Assembly (NCBI RefSeq): GCF_001921215.1
Contig: NZ_MSIF01000002.1
Span: 372,001-436,000, forward strand
Direction: 5' to 3'
Length of the DNA: 64,000 nucleotides
DNA from: Actinophytocola xinjiangensis
Lineage (GTDB): Bacteria > Actinomycetota > Actinomycetes > Mycobacteriales > Pseudonocardiaceae
Position numbers and translations under genes: made by a program. Each line of letters begins with the position of its first letter. Positions within the stretch are counted from its first letter, which is position 1. Shown one piece after another: positions 1 through 7,421 of this stretch. The notes under the pieces were generated by a model. It worked only from the letters and a program-made list of their open reading frames with translations. It made no database searches and was not told the origin of the DNA.

Positions 1-1
1 C

Positions 2-1210
2 CTCGTGCCGCTGGCCATGCTGCTGCGCAACGCCGCCGCCGACCAGGCCGTGCAGCGCGCGACCGTGCAGGCCCAGGCGCTGACCGCGCTCGTGGTGACC
101 ACCGACCGGGAGGCGCTGGACCTGGCCGTGCGGCAGGTCAACGCGCGCACCGACCAGGACGTCACCGTGTTCCTCGACGACACCCGCCTCGGCGTCGCGG
201 TCGATCCCACGCCGCTGGTCGAACTGGCGCGGCGCGGGCGCAGCGAGTCGGCCAGCGTGCCCGGCGGTCAGGAGATCGTGTTCGCCGTGCAGCGCCCGGG
301 ATCCACGACCGCCGTGATCCGCACGTTCGTGCCCGACGCCGACCTGACCAAGGGCGTGCCGAGGGCGTGGCTGCTGCTCGGCGGGCTCGGACTGCTGCTG
401 CTGGCGGTGTCGCTGGTGGTCGCCGACCGGCTGGCCCGCACCTTCGTCAAGTCCACTGTGGACCTCGCGGCGGTGTCCCACCGGCTGGGCGCCGGCCAGC
501 TCGACGCCCGCGCCGACGAGACCGCCCCCGGCGAACTGGGCGTGGTCGCCGGCGCGCTCAACGGCCTGGCCACCCGCATCGACGAGGCCCTGCGCGAGGA
601 ACGCGAGACGATCGCCGACCTGTCCCACCGGGTGCGCACCCCGTTGACCTCACTGCGCATGGACGCCGAGTCACTGTCCGAGAAGGACGGTGAACGGATC
701 ATCGCCGGGGTCGAGGCGGTGAACCGCGCGGTCACCGACGTCATCGGGCAGGCCCGCCGCCGAGGTGTGGCCCCCGAGGCCGCCGTCACCGACGCCGCCG
801 CCGTGGTGACCGCCCGCGTCGCGTTCTGGGCGGTGCTCGCCGAGGACACCGAACGCGCGCTCACCGTCGACGTGCGGCCCGGCCCGCTGCCGGTCCCCCT
901 CAGCCAGGCCGACCTTGAGGCGTGCGTGGATGCCCTGCTGGGCAACGTGTTCGCCCACACCCCGCACGGCACGGCGTTCGCCGTGCGGCTCGACCCGGTG
1001 CCCGGCGGGGCGCGGCTGGTGGTCGCCGACTCCGGGCCGGGCCTGCCGGCCGGACCGGTGCTGCGGCGCGGCGTCAGCGGATCCGGGTCCAGCGGCCTCG
1101 GCCTGGACATCGTGCGGCGGGCGGCCGAACGGACGGGCGGAGCGGTCGAGCTGTCGCCCGGGCGGCGCGGCGGACTGACGGTGACCGTCACGTTCTTAGG
1201 GTCGCGTTAA
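2..1210 (+). CDS. Sensor histidine kinase, C-terminal part (truncated by window edge)
   Basis: The reading frame is open to the window edge, so the N-terminus is missing. The visible ~402 residues show the end of an extracytoplasmic sensor region, a membrane helix (around residues 120-140), a HAMP linker, a HisKA dimerisation helix with the phospho-acceptor in LSHRVRTPLTSL, and a HATPase domain with a G1-type box (ADSGPGLP) and a G2-type box (SGLGLDIVRRAAE). This is a membrane histidine kinase that would phosphorylate a response regulator, whose gene is presumably just upstream and out of view. A PepSY-domain secreted protein follows 75 bases downstream, a common partner of envelope-sensing two-component systems. 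The stimulus cannot be inferred. Confidence 0.9.
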   Translation, partial: LVPLAMLLRNAAADQAVQRATVQAQALTALVVTTDREALDLAVRQVNARTDQDVTVFLDDTRLGVAVDPTPLVELARRGRSESASVPGGQEIVFAVQRPGSTTAVIRTFVPDADLTKGVPRAWLLLGGLGLLLLAVSLVVADRLARTFVKSTVDLAAVSHRLGAGQLDARADETAPGELGVVAGALNGLATRIDEALREERETIADLSHRVRTPLTSLRMDAESLSEKDGERIIAGVEAVNRAVTDVIGQARRRGVAPEAAVTDAAAVVTARVAFWAVLAEDTERALTVDVRPGPLPVPLSQADLEACVDALLGNVFAHTPHGTAFAVRLDPVPGGARLVVADSGPGLPAGPVLRRGVSGSGSSGLGLDIVRRAAERTGGAVELSPGRRGGLTVTVTFLGSR

Positions 1211-1285
1211 CCGGCGGGCAGCGCGGCGCTAGGCCGGTGCCGGCGACAGTGGTGGGGTACGCGATCCCAGGAGGAAGGATCCACC

Positions 1286-1822
1286 ATGAACCGCAGGACC
1301 ATCATCGTCGCGGCCGCCGCGGGGGTACTCGTCGTGTCGGCCGGCAGCGCCATCGCGCTCGCGGCCAACGACCGTAGCGTGAACGCCGCAGACTCGCTGG
1401 CCCTCCAGCCGACCGTGACGTCCTCGACCACCACGTCCACCACCGGCGACACGTCCAGCACGTCGACCTCGCCGACGTCCTCCTCGTCCTCCTCCTCGGT
1501 CACGCCCGCCGGGCCCGGTCTCGGCCCCGACGACGCCGTGGCCCTGGTCCAGAAGCGCCTGGGTGGCGGCCAGGTACACGAGGTGGAGCGCGAGCACGAG
1601 CACGGCCGCCTGGAGTGGAAGGTCGAGATCACCAAGGACGGCGTCACCTACGACATCCGCGTCGACGCGAGCAGCGGCGAGGTCACCCGCGTCGAGACCG
1701 ACGACGATGACAGCGATGACCGCGACGACGACCGCTACGACGACGACCGTGACGACGACCGCCACGGCGACGACGATGACTGGGACGACGACCGGGACGA
1801 CGACAAGGGCGGCGATCGTTGA
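1286..1822 (+). CDS. Secreted PepSY-domain protein with Asp/Arg-rich tail
   Basis: 178 residues, preceded by a strong AGGAGG site. An N-terminal signal or anchor helix (residues 5-28) leads into a Thr/Ser-rich linker (about 48-75). A single PepSY-like domain follows (about 78-135, with DAVALVQKRLGGGQVHEVE and YDIRVDASSGEVTRVE). The last ~45 residues are almost only Asp and Arg with scattered Tyr, His and Trp. PepSY domains are thought to bind or inhibit proteases or act in the envelope. The acidic tail suggests cation binding, which is inference. It probably belongs with the upstream kinase as part of an envelope-stress or metal-sensing unit. Confidence 0.8.
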   Translation: MNRRTIIVAAAAGVLVVSAGSAIALAANDRSVNAADSLALQPTVTSSTTTSTTGDTSSTSTSPTSSSSSSSVTPAGPGLGPDDAVALVQKRLGGGQVHEVEREHEHGRLEWKVEITKDGVTYDIRVDASSGEVTRVETDDDDSDDRDDDRYDDDRDDDRHGDDDDWDDDRDDDKGGDR

Positions 1823-1849
1823 TCGTTTCGCGGGGTTAACCTGCAGGTT

Positions 1850-2389
1850 GTGCACAGGGGCATCAGGGTGCGGTCGACCGACGCGATCCAGCTCGGCCGG
1901 CATGCCACGCGGCTGGACACGTTGTACCGCAGGTGTTTCACCGAGCCGCCGTGGCTGGCGTCGGCGCAGCGGCTCGCCGGTTTCCCCGCCCGCCTCACCG
2001 CCCACCTCGGCCGAAGCGGGTTCGCCGGCCTCGTCGCCGAGGCCGGCGACCAGCTCGTCGGCGCGGTCTACGGCTGGCCGGCGGGCCCGTACCTGGCCAC
2101 CGGCTCGACCTTCGACGACGCCCTGGCCGAGGCGGTGACCCCGGAGGTGGCGGCCCGGCTCGTCGCCCCGGCGCTGATCGTCGCCGAGCTGATGGTCGAC
2201 CCCGGCCACCAGCGGGCGGGCATCGGCCGGGAGCTGCTGGCCCGGTTCGTGGCCGACTGGCCCTCGGCGTGGCTGTGCACCCACCCCGACGCACCGGCGG
2301 CCCGCCTCTACCGCCACGACGGCTGGCGCGCGGAGGCCAACTTCGAGGTCGAGGAGTACCCGATGGTGCTGTTCACGCGCCAGGCGTGA
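1850..2389 (+). CDS. GNAT-family N-acetyltransferase
   Basis: 179 residues with the GNAT fold. The acetyl-CoA-binding motif A is clear around residues 118-130 (VDPGHQRAGIGRELL), followed by the WLCTHPDAPAARLYRHDGW segment typical of motif B. The start used is the GTG at 1850. An in-frame GTG at 1868 has a better purine-rich site (AGGGG, seven bases upstream) and may be the true start. The substrate cannot be predicted. The gene stands alone and converges on the AhpD-like gene, overlapping its 3' end by 17 bases. Confidence 0.82.
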   Translation: MHRGIRVRSTDAIQLGRHATRLDTLYRRCFTEPPWLASAQRLAGFPARLTAHLGRSGFAGLVAEAGDQLVGAVYGWPAGPYLATGSTFDDALAEAVTPEVAARLVAPALIVAELMVDPGHQRAGIGRELLARFVADWPSAWLCTHPDAPAARLYRHDGWRAEANFEVEEYPMVLFTRQA

Positions 2390-2906
2390 GCGCCTCGTCG
2401 ACCGGGGCCCCGGTCAGTCGGTTGGCCATTGTGGACAGTGTGTAGGCGCCGATCCCGAGGACGACCTCCAGTGCCTGTTCCCGGCTGAAGCCGTTGCCCA
2501 GGAAGGCGTTCAGCTGCTCGTCGCTGACTCCGCCGGCGGTGTCGAGCACGTCGACGGTGAACCGCCGAAGCGCCTCCAGTCTCGGAGCGGCGAGCGCTGC
2601 CCCGGTTCGTAGGCCGGCCACCAGCCCGTCGTCGGCCTCCAGCCGAACCAGCGTTGCCGTGTGCATGGCCACGCACACCGCACACTGGTTGCGCACCGAG
2701 ACGGTCATGATCACCGTCTCCCGCTCCAGTGGCGCGAGCGAGGTCGCCTCGAACATCCCGCTCATCCGCAGAAACCCCTCCAGCGCCGCCGGTGACTCGG
2801 CGAGCCGCCCCACGGCCGCGGGCAGGTACCCCAGCCGTTCCGCGACGGCCGTCATGGCGCGGCGCGCGGCCGGCGGGGCGGAGTCGATGGTGTGGTCGAC
2901 GAACAT
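2373..2906 (-). CDS. AhpD-like carboxymuconolactone decarboxylase-family protein
   Basis: 177 residues with the CMD/AhpD helical core and its redox motif CxxC followed by His (NQCAVCVAMHT, about residues 68-78). AhpD-type proteins use this cysteine pair for peroxide or disulfide chemistry. It is transcribed divergently from a MarR regulator with only 26 bases between the two starts, so it is the obvious target of that regulator and probably part of an oxidative or electrophile response. The exact reaction is unknown. Confidence 0.85.
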   Translation of the reverse strand: MFVDHTIDSAPPAARRAMTAVAERLGYLPAAVGRLAESPAALEGFLRMSGMFEATSLAPLERETVIMTVSVRNQCAVCVAMHTATLVRLEADDGLVAGLRTGAALAAPRLEALRRFTVDVLDTAGGVSDEQLNAFLGNGFSREQALEVVLGIGAYTLSTMANRLTGAPVDEALTPGA

Positions 2907-2932
2907 GGCGCACTCCCGCTAAGTTGGACAAC

Positions 2933-3436
2933 GTGGTTGACGAGATAGTAAACCAGGTTGACGACAATGGGCAAGGTTTCGAGCTGCCGCTGCTGTTGTT
3001 CGCCGGCTTCCGCCTGCTCATCGACCGGCTGCACGCCGAACTGGCCAGACAGGGCCACCCCGAGGCCAGGCCCGCGCACGGGTTCGCGCTCCAGGCCATC
3101 GGCCGCCACGGCGCCACCGCGAGCGAGCTGGGCCGCCGCCTCGGCGTCTCCAAACAGGCCGCCGGCAAAACGGTCGACCGCCTCGAACGCCTCGGCTACG
3201 TCGAACGAGCCGACGACGACCACGACGCCCGCCGCAAACTCGTCCGCCTGACCCCCCTGGGGGTGGAGATGCTCACCCGCTCGGCCGCCATCTTCAACGA
3301 CCTCCGCGCGGAATGGGTCAGAACCTTCGGCGCCCGACGAATCCGCGACCTGGAAGCGGTCCTGCGCGCCGCCGTCCCCGCCACGTTCTTCGGCCTCGAC
3401 GCCGCCACCTGGCTCTCCTCGGAAGGCAACCCCTGA
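2933..3436 (+). CDS. MarR-family transcriptional regulator
   Basis: 167 residues from the GTG at 2933. The frame is open further upstream but would run through the divergent AhpD gene, so this start is chosen. The winged-helix domain is visible, with the recognition region TASELGRRLGVSKQAAGKTV (about 60-79) and the wing ADDDHDARRKLVRLT (about 95-110). Such proteins bind short palindromes as dimers and are released by small phenolics or oxidants. The 26-base gap to the AhpD-like gene contains GTTGGACAAC, a near-palindrome that could be its operator. Autoregulation and control of the neighbour are inferred. Confidence 0.88.
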   Translation: MVDEIVNQVDDNGQGFELPLLLFAGFRLLIDRLHAELARQGHPEARPAHGFALQAIGRHGATASELGRRLGVSKQAAGKTVDRLERLGYVERADDDHDARRKLVRLTPLGVEMLTRSAAIFNDLRAEWVRTFGARRIRDLEAVLRAAVPATFFGLDAATWLSSEGNP

Positions 3437-3464
3437 TGCCCACCGCGCCGGAGGTCGGCCCCTG

Positions 3465-4310
3465 ATGTCCGCGATCCCGCCCCGTGTCCGCTGGGCCGTC
3501 GACATCATCGCCCCGGCGGGCGATGACCACCGCCTGGAGCTGGGCTGCGGCCCGGGCGCCGCCGCGGCCCTGGTCTGTGCCCGTCTCACCACAGGGCACC
3601 TTCTCGCCGTGGACCGCTCCCCGGTGGCCGTCGCCCGTACCCGTGAACGCAACGCGGCCTCCGTGGCCGCCGGTCGCCTGACCGTCCGCCAGTCCACCAT
3701 CGCCGGCCTGCTCACCCCGCGCGCCACGGATCCGTTGCCCGCTCCGGAGCCGCGCGTTGCCGGCCCACGCTCCGCTGACCCACGTGCCACCGACCCGCGT
3801 CTCGCGTCTCCGTCGCCTGCCCGCGATCCGTCGCCCACCCCTGTCGACACGGTGTTCGCCGTCAACGTGAACGTCTTCTGGACGACCGACGCCGTCCAGG
3901 AGCTGTCCGTCCTCCACCAGCTCCTGCGCCCCGGCGGCGAACTGTTCGTCCTCTACGGCGCCGCCCCCACCGGTTCGCGTTCCGCAACCCCCGTCGTCGC
4001 CGCCGCGCTCGCCGCCAACGGCTTCGGCGACCTCACCATTCTCCGAAACCACTTCAGGCTCCGGAGTCCGGGCCATCCGAACACCGTGACCTGCGCCTTT
4101 CTCGGTCAGAAGAAAACGGCTGAGGGCGCCCGGACCGATCGGGGGGCGGGGATCCGGGCGCCCACGGGGAAGCGAAGAAACCGGTGTGCGGCAATGTTTC
4201 CACTAGTGGCCACCGCCCCCGGCGAATCCGCCCAGCCTGTGATGATCAGCAGCACCTCCACCCTGTACTCCGGACAGTTCCGCACCTCGCGAAACCACTT
4301 TCGACGCTAG
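3465..4310 (+). CDS. Class I SAM-dependent methyltransferase, probably frameshifted near its 3' end
   Basis: The frame gives 281 residues. Motif I (LELGCGPGAAAALV, about residues 24-37) and the acidic end of the second strand (AVDRSPVAV) mark a Rossmann methyltransferase. A Pro/Ala/Asp-rich insertion (about 85-125) separates motif I from the FAVNVNVFW strand. The last ~60 residues look non-coding. One extra base in the A-run at 4113-4116 would end the protein at the TGA 4121-4123, directly before a perfect 11-bp hairpin (4124-4163), giving about 219 residues, near the usual size of such enzymes. A real indel or a sequencing error is therefore suspected. The substrate is unknown. Confidence 0.6.
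   Translation: MSAIPPRVRWAVDIIAPAGDDHRLELGCGPGAAAALVCARLTTGHLLAVDRSPVAVARTRERNAASVAAGRLTVRQSTIAGLLTPRATDPLPAPEPRVAGPRSADPRATDPRLASPSPARDPSPTPVDTVFAVNVNVFWTTDAVQELSVLHQLLRPGGELFVLYGAAPTGSRSATPVVAAALAANGFGDLTILRNHFRLRSPGHPNTVTCAFLGQKKTAEGARTDRGAGIRAPTGKRRNRCAAMFPLVATAPGESAQPVMISSTSTLYSGQFRTSRNHFRR
4124..4163 (+). terminator. Hairpin inside the apparent methyltransferase tail
   Basis: The arms GGGCGCCCGGA (4124-4134) and TCCGGGCGCCC (4153-4163) are perfectly complementary over 11 bp with an 18-base loop. The hairpin starts one base after an out-of-frame TGA. That placement suits a transcription terminator better than coding sequence and supports the view that the methyltransferase really ends at about 4123. 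No long U-tract follows. Confidence 0.5.
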
Positions 4311-4416
4311 CGGAGAAAACCGGGACCTGTCGTTCCCCGGGCCGGCTGAACAAATTGTCGCGGCCGGTATCCCTGGCCCCCCGAAATACACGGGAATGGC
4401 CTAGCAGAGGTCTCGT

Positions 4417-4827
4417 TCAGGTGGAACTGTCGTCCCGCCGCCACCTGTCCTGGTATCGCGCCGCCTGGTCCGCGTTCGCCTCGGCGTCCGCCAGCCGGCG
4501 CAGTGCCGTGGCGTGTCCCTGTGGGAAACCGTACTTCGCGAGCCGCGCGTCCACGCTCTCCTGCGCGTTCGCGACGGCGAGCCGCAGGCTCACCAGCACC
4601 CCGAGCAGAGTCGCCCCCAGCGCGATCGGCCACGACCCCTCCAGCCCGGAGAGCACCACCAGCAACACCGCGAACAACGGTGCCAACTGGACCAGCACCC
4701 GCAGCAGCACCCGCACCAGCCACGTGCGGCTGGTGGCGTCGTGGCGCACCCAGTCGCGGTAGCGGCCGGGCAGCCGCCCGCCGAACTGGTAGTACACCCA
4801 CAACACCGGGTTGGGCCGACGGATCAT
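4417..4827 (-). CDS. DUF5313-family small membrane protein
   Basis: 136 residues starting at MIRRPNPVLWVYYQFGG. The opening RPNP...W..Y.FGG..P.RYR.WV.HD.T.RTW is the recognisable signature of the actinobacterial DUF5313 family. Two hydrophobic stretches follow (about residues 40-90), then a charged C-terminal segment. Function is unknown for the family. It overlaps the stop of the upstream thioesterase gene by four bases (ATGA), so the two are translationally coupled. Confidence 0.8.
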   Translation of the reverse strand: MIRRPNPVLWVYYQFGGRLPGRYRDWVRHDATSRTWLVRVLLRVLVQLAPLFAVLLVVLSGLEGSWPIALGATLLGVLVSLRLAVANAQESVDARLAKYGFPQGHATALRRLADAEANADQAARYQDRWRRDDSST

Positions 4828-5231
4828 CGCGGCAGGGCGATCGTGCCGGTGGCGGTCGCCACGACGGTCTGCCCGCCGGGGCCGAGCGTGGTCAGCTCCG
4901 CCCGGCACTCGGCCCGCCGGCCGGTCGTCTCACCGGTCACGGCGTGCGCGCGCAGTGTCGTGCCGCGCGCCGGCCGCAGGTAGGAGATGTTCACGCCGCC
5001 GGTCAGCGCCCCGGCACCCAGCACGCTGCCGCCGGCGAAGATCAGCGCCGTGTCGGCGGCGAACGCCAGCACCCCGCAGTGCACCAGGCCGTCGTGCTGG
5101 GTGAGCTCCTCGCGGATGTCGATCTCGATGGTCGCCGCCCCGTCGGTGAACGCGGTCAGCCGCGCGCCGACGAGCACACTGAACGGCTGCGACGCCAGTA
5201 ATCGCCTCGCCGCCTCGATCGATACCGCCAC
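4824..5231 (-). CDS. PaaI-family hotdog thioesterase-like protein
   Basis: 135 residues from a GTG at 5231. The hotdog-fold signature QHDGLVHCGVLAFAADTAL (about residues 48-66) matches PaaI-type acyl-CoA thioesterases, in which this helix carries the catalytic Asn/Asp-Gly region. The C-terminal strands follow the family (ISYLRPARGTTLRAHA). It probably hydrolyses an acyl-CoA, but the substrate is unknown. It is co-transcribed with the DUF5313 gene through an ATGA overlap. Confidence 0.8.
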   Translation of the reverse strand: MAVSIEAARRLLASQPFSVLVGARLTAFTDGAATIEIDIREELTQHDGLVHCGVLAFAADTALIFAGGSVLGAGALTGGVNISYLRPARGTTLRAHAVTGETTGRRAECRAELTTLGPGGQTVVATATGTIALPR

Positions 5232-5264
5232 GGTCCCGATATTGCCACAGGCCCGCCCACCTGC

Positions 5265-6041
5265 TTGTCTCACTGGGTGCGCACTTTCACCCGGCTGCTC
5301 GCCGTGCTGTCGTTGGCCCTGCTCGCCTGCGTGAGCCCGACCGGTCCGGCGGCCTCGGCCGCGACCACCGTCCGCGTGCTCCAGCTCAACCTGTGTCACA
5401 GCGGCGCGGTGTCCTGCTTCAGCGGCGACGCGGTGATGGTCAAGGCGGTCTCGGTGATCGTCTCGACGCGCCCGCAGGTGGTCACGGTCAACGAGGCCTG
5501 CTCCGGTGACGTCGCCCGGCTGCGCACCGCGATGGGCCAGGCGCGGTCGGTCTTCGTCGCCGCGCAGCGGCCCGACGGCACCGCCGTGCGCTGCGCCAAC
5601 GGCCAGGAGTACGGCAACATCGTGCTGGTCGCCGAGTCCCTCGCCGGCGGCGCGGCGGTCAGCGGCCGGTTCACCGCCCAGGACACCGGCAACGAGATGC
5701 GGGTGTGGGCGTGCCTGCCGGCCGGCGCGCTGAGCGCGTGCACCGGCCACCTCTCGGCCCGCAGCGGCACCACCGCGCTGGCCCAGTGCCGTGAGCTGCT
5801 GGCCAGGGCCGTCGGCTACACGGCCAACGGCCCGGCCGTGGTGTCCGGCGACATGAACCTGCGCTACGGGGGCAGCCCCAACGTCCAGGACTGCAACCCG
5901 AGCGGTTTCTACCGCAAGGGCGACGGGTCGGTGCAGCACGTGTTCGCCAGCAAGGACCTGGCCTTCGTCAGCGGCCGGACGATCAGCATGTCGGGCACCA
6001 CCGACCACCCGGCCTGGCTGGTCACCGTCACCATGGCGTAG
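5265..6041 (+). CDS. Secreted endonuclease/exonuclease/phosphatase-family protein
   Basis: 258 residues from a TTG (GTG at 5277 is an alternative). A signal peptide occupies about residues 1-33. The mature part begins VRVLQLNLCHSG, the first strand of the EEP (DNase I-like) fold, and carries NEAC at the metal-binding Glu position, the SGDMNLRYGG motif (Asp and Asn) near residue 203, and a C-terminal SGTTDHPAWLVTV with the catalytic Asp-His pair. It is predicted to be an exported metal-dependent nuclease or phosphodiesterase. Several Cys pairs suit an extracellular location. Confidence 0.78.
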   Translation: MSHWVRTFTRLLAVLSLALLACVSPTGPAASAATTVRVLQLNLCHSGAVSCFSGDAVMVKAVSVIVSTRPQVVTVNEACSGDVARLRTAMGQARSVFVAAQRPDGTAVRCANGQEYGNIVLVAESLAGGAAVSGRFTAQDTGNEMRVWACLPAGALSACTGHLSARSGTTALAQCRELLARAVGYTANGPAVVSGDMNLRYGGSPNVQDCNPSGFYRKGDGSVQHVFASKDLAFVSGRTISMSGTTDHPAWLVTVTMA

Positions 6042-6101
6042 GCCCCTGACCATGGCGTAGGCCGCTTTCGGGTCGCGGTTGTCGGTGCCCGATGCGAACA
6101 T

Positions 6102-7295
6102 GTGTTCGTGACCGGAGCGACCATCCTGCATGCCGACCTCGACGCGTTCTACGCCTCCGTCGAGCAACGTGACGACCCCCGCCTGCGCGGGCGGCCGGTG
6201 ATCGTCGGCGGCGGTGTCGTGCTGGCCGCGAGCTACGAGGCGAAGTCCCACGGCGTGCGTACCGCGATGGGCGGTGGTCGCGCGTTACGCCTGTGCCCGC
6301 ACGCGATCGTCGTGCCGCCGCGCATGTCGGCCTACAGCGCGGCCAGCAAGGCGGTGTTCGAGGTCTTCCGCGACACCACCCCGCTGGTCGAGGGCATCTC
6401 GATCGACGAGGCGTTCCTGGAGGTCGGTGGCCTGCGCCGGATCGCGGGGACCCCGCGCGAGATCGCCGAGCGATTACGCGGGGAGGTCCTCGAGCGGGTC
6501 GGCCTGCCCATCACCGTCGGCGTGGCCAGGACGAAGTTCCTGGCCAAGGTCGCCAGCGGGGTGGCCAAGCCGGACGGCCTGCTCGTGGTGCCTCCGGACG
6601 GCGAACTGGACTTCCTGCACCCCCTGCCGGTCGAACGGCTGTGGGGCGTCGGGAAGGTGACCGCGGAGAAGCTGCACGCGCGCGGCGTGCTGACCGTCGG
6701 GCAGGTGGCGGCCCTGCCGGAGTCCACCCTGGTCGGCATGCTCGGCCGCGCCTCCGGCCGGCACCTGCACGCGCTGGCGCACAACCAGGACCCCCGCCGG
6801 GTCCGCGTGGGCCAGCGTCGCCGGTCCATCGGTGCCCAGCGCGCGCTCGGCCGTTCCACCAGGACCAGGCACGACCTGGAGGCTTTCCTGGCGGCGCTGG
6901 TCGACCGGACGACCCGCCGGCTGCGTACCGCTCGCCGGGTCTGCCGGACGGTGGTGCTGCGGCTGCGCTTCGCCGACTTCACGCGGGTCACCCGCTCGCA
7001 CACGCTGATCCAGTCGACCGACGACACCCAACTCATCCTCGACACCGCAAGGAGGTTGCTGCACGACGCCAGGCCGACGATCGACGAGCGCGGCATCACG
7101 CTCATCGGCGTCGCGCTGTCCAACCTGGACCGGGACAACGCGATCCAGCTCGCCCTGCCCTTCGACGGCACCCCGGCGGGCACGTTGGACGCCGCCCTTG
7201 ACGGTGTCCGTGAACGGTTCGGCACGTCCTCGGTGACCAGAGCGGCCCTGCTCGGCCGCGACCCCGGCCTCTCGGTGCCCGTTCTGCCCGACTGA
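6102..7295 (+). CDS. dinB: DNA polymerase IV (Y-family translesion polymerase)
   Basis: 397 residues. The palm motif ILHADLDAFYASVEQ (about residues 8-22) carries the first metal-binding Asp. GISIDEAFLEV (about 98-108) carries the second Asp-Glu pair. Helix-hairpin-helix segments (PVERLWGVGKVTAEKL) and a little-finger domain follow. Length is normal for DinB. It performs error-prone bypass of damaged DNA. The start may be GTG 6102 or the nearby GTG 6108. It stands alone, with no visible LexA box in the short upstream gap. Confidence 0.93.
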   Translation: MFVTGATILHADLDAFYASVEQRDDPRLRGRPVIVGGGVVLAASYEAKSHGVRTAMGGGRALRLCPHAIVVPPRMSAYSAASKAVFEVFRDTTPLVEGISIDEAFLEVGGLRRIAGTPREIAERLRGEVLERVGLPITVGVARTKFLAKVASGVAKPDGLLVVPPDGELDFLHPLPVERLWGVGKVTAEKLHARGVLTVGQVAALPESTLVGMLGRASGRHLHALAHNQDPRRVRVGQRRRSIGAQRALGRSTRTRHDLEAFLAALVDRTTRRLRTARRVCRTVVLRLRFADFTRVTRSHTLIQSTDDTQLILDTARRLLHDARPTIDERGITLIGVALSNLDRDNAIQLALPFDGTPAGTLDAALDGVRERFGTSSVTRAALLGRDPGLSVPVLPD

Positions 7296-7421
7296 CGAAA
7301 GGAGCCCTTCCCACAACTGAAGACGACTTCGCGTCCGATGTGGATGGTCGCTCGGCGGGCGACCGGCGGCGTTCTGGTGTTGGCTCTGTACCAGTGCGGT
7401 CGGACTCGAGGAGGTGCTGTG

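Noticed and set aside
4203-4391. A 62-residue minus-strand frame with a Gly-rich end between the methyltransferase and DUF5313 genes
   Set aside because: No ribosome site, no family, and it overlaps the suspected non-coding tail. I see no support for a gene.
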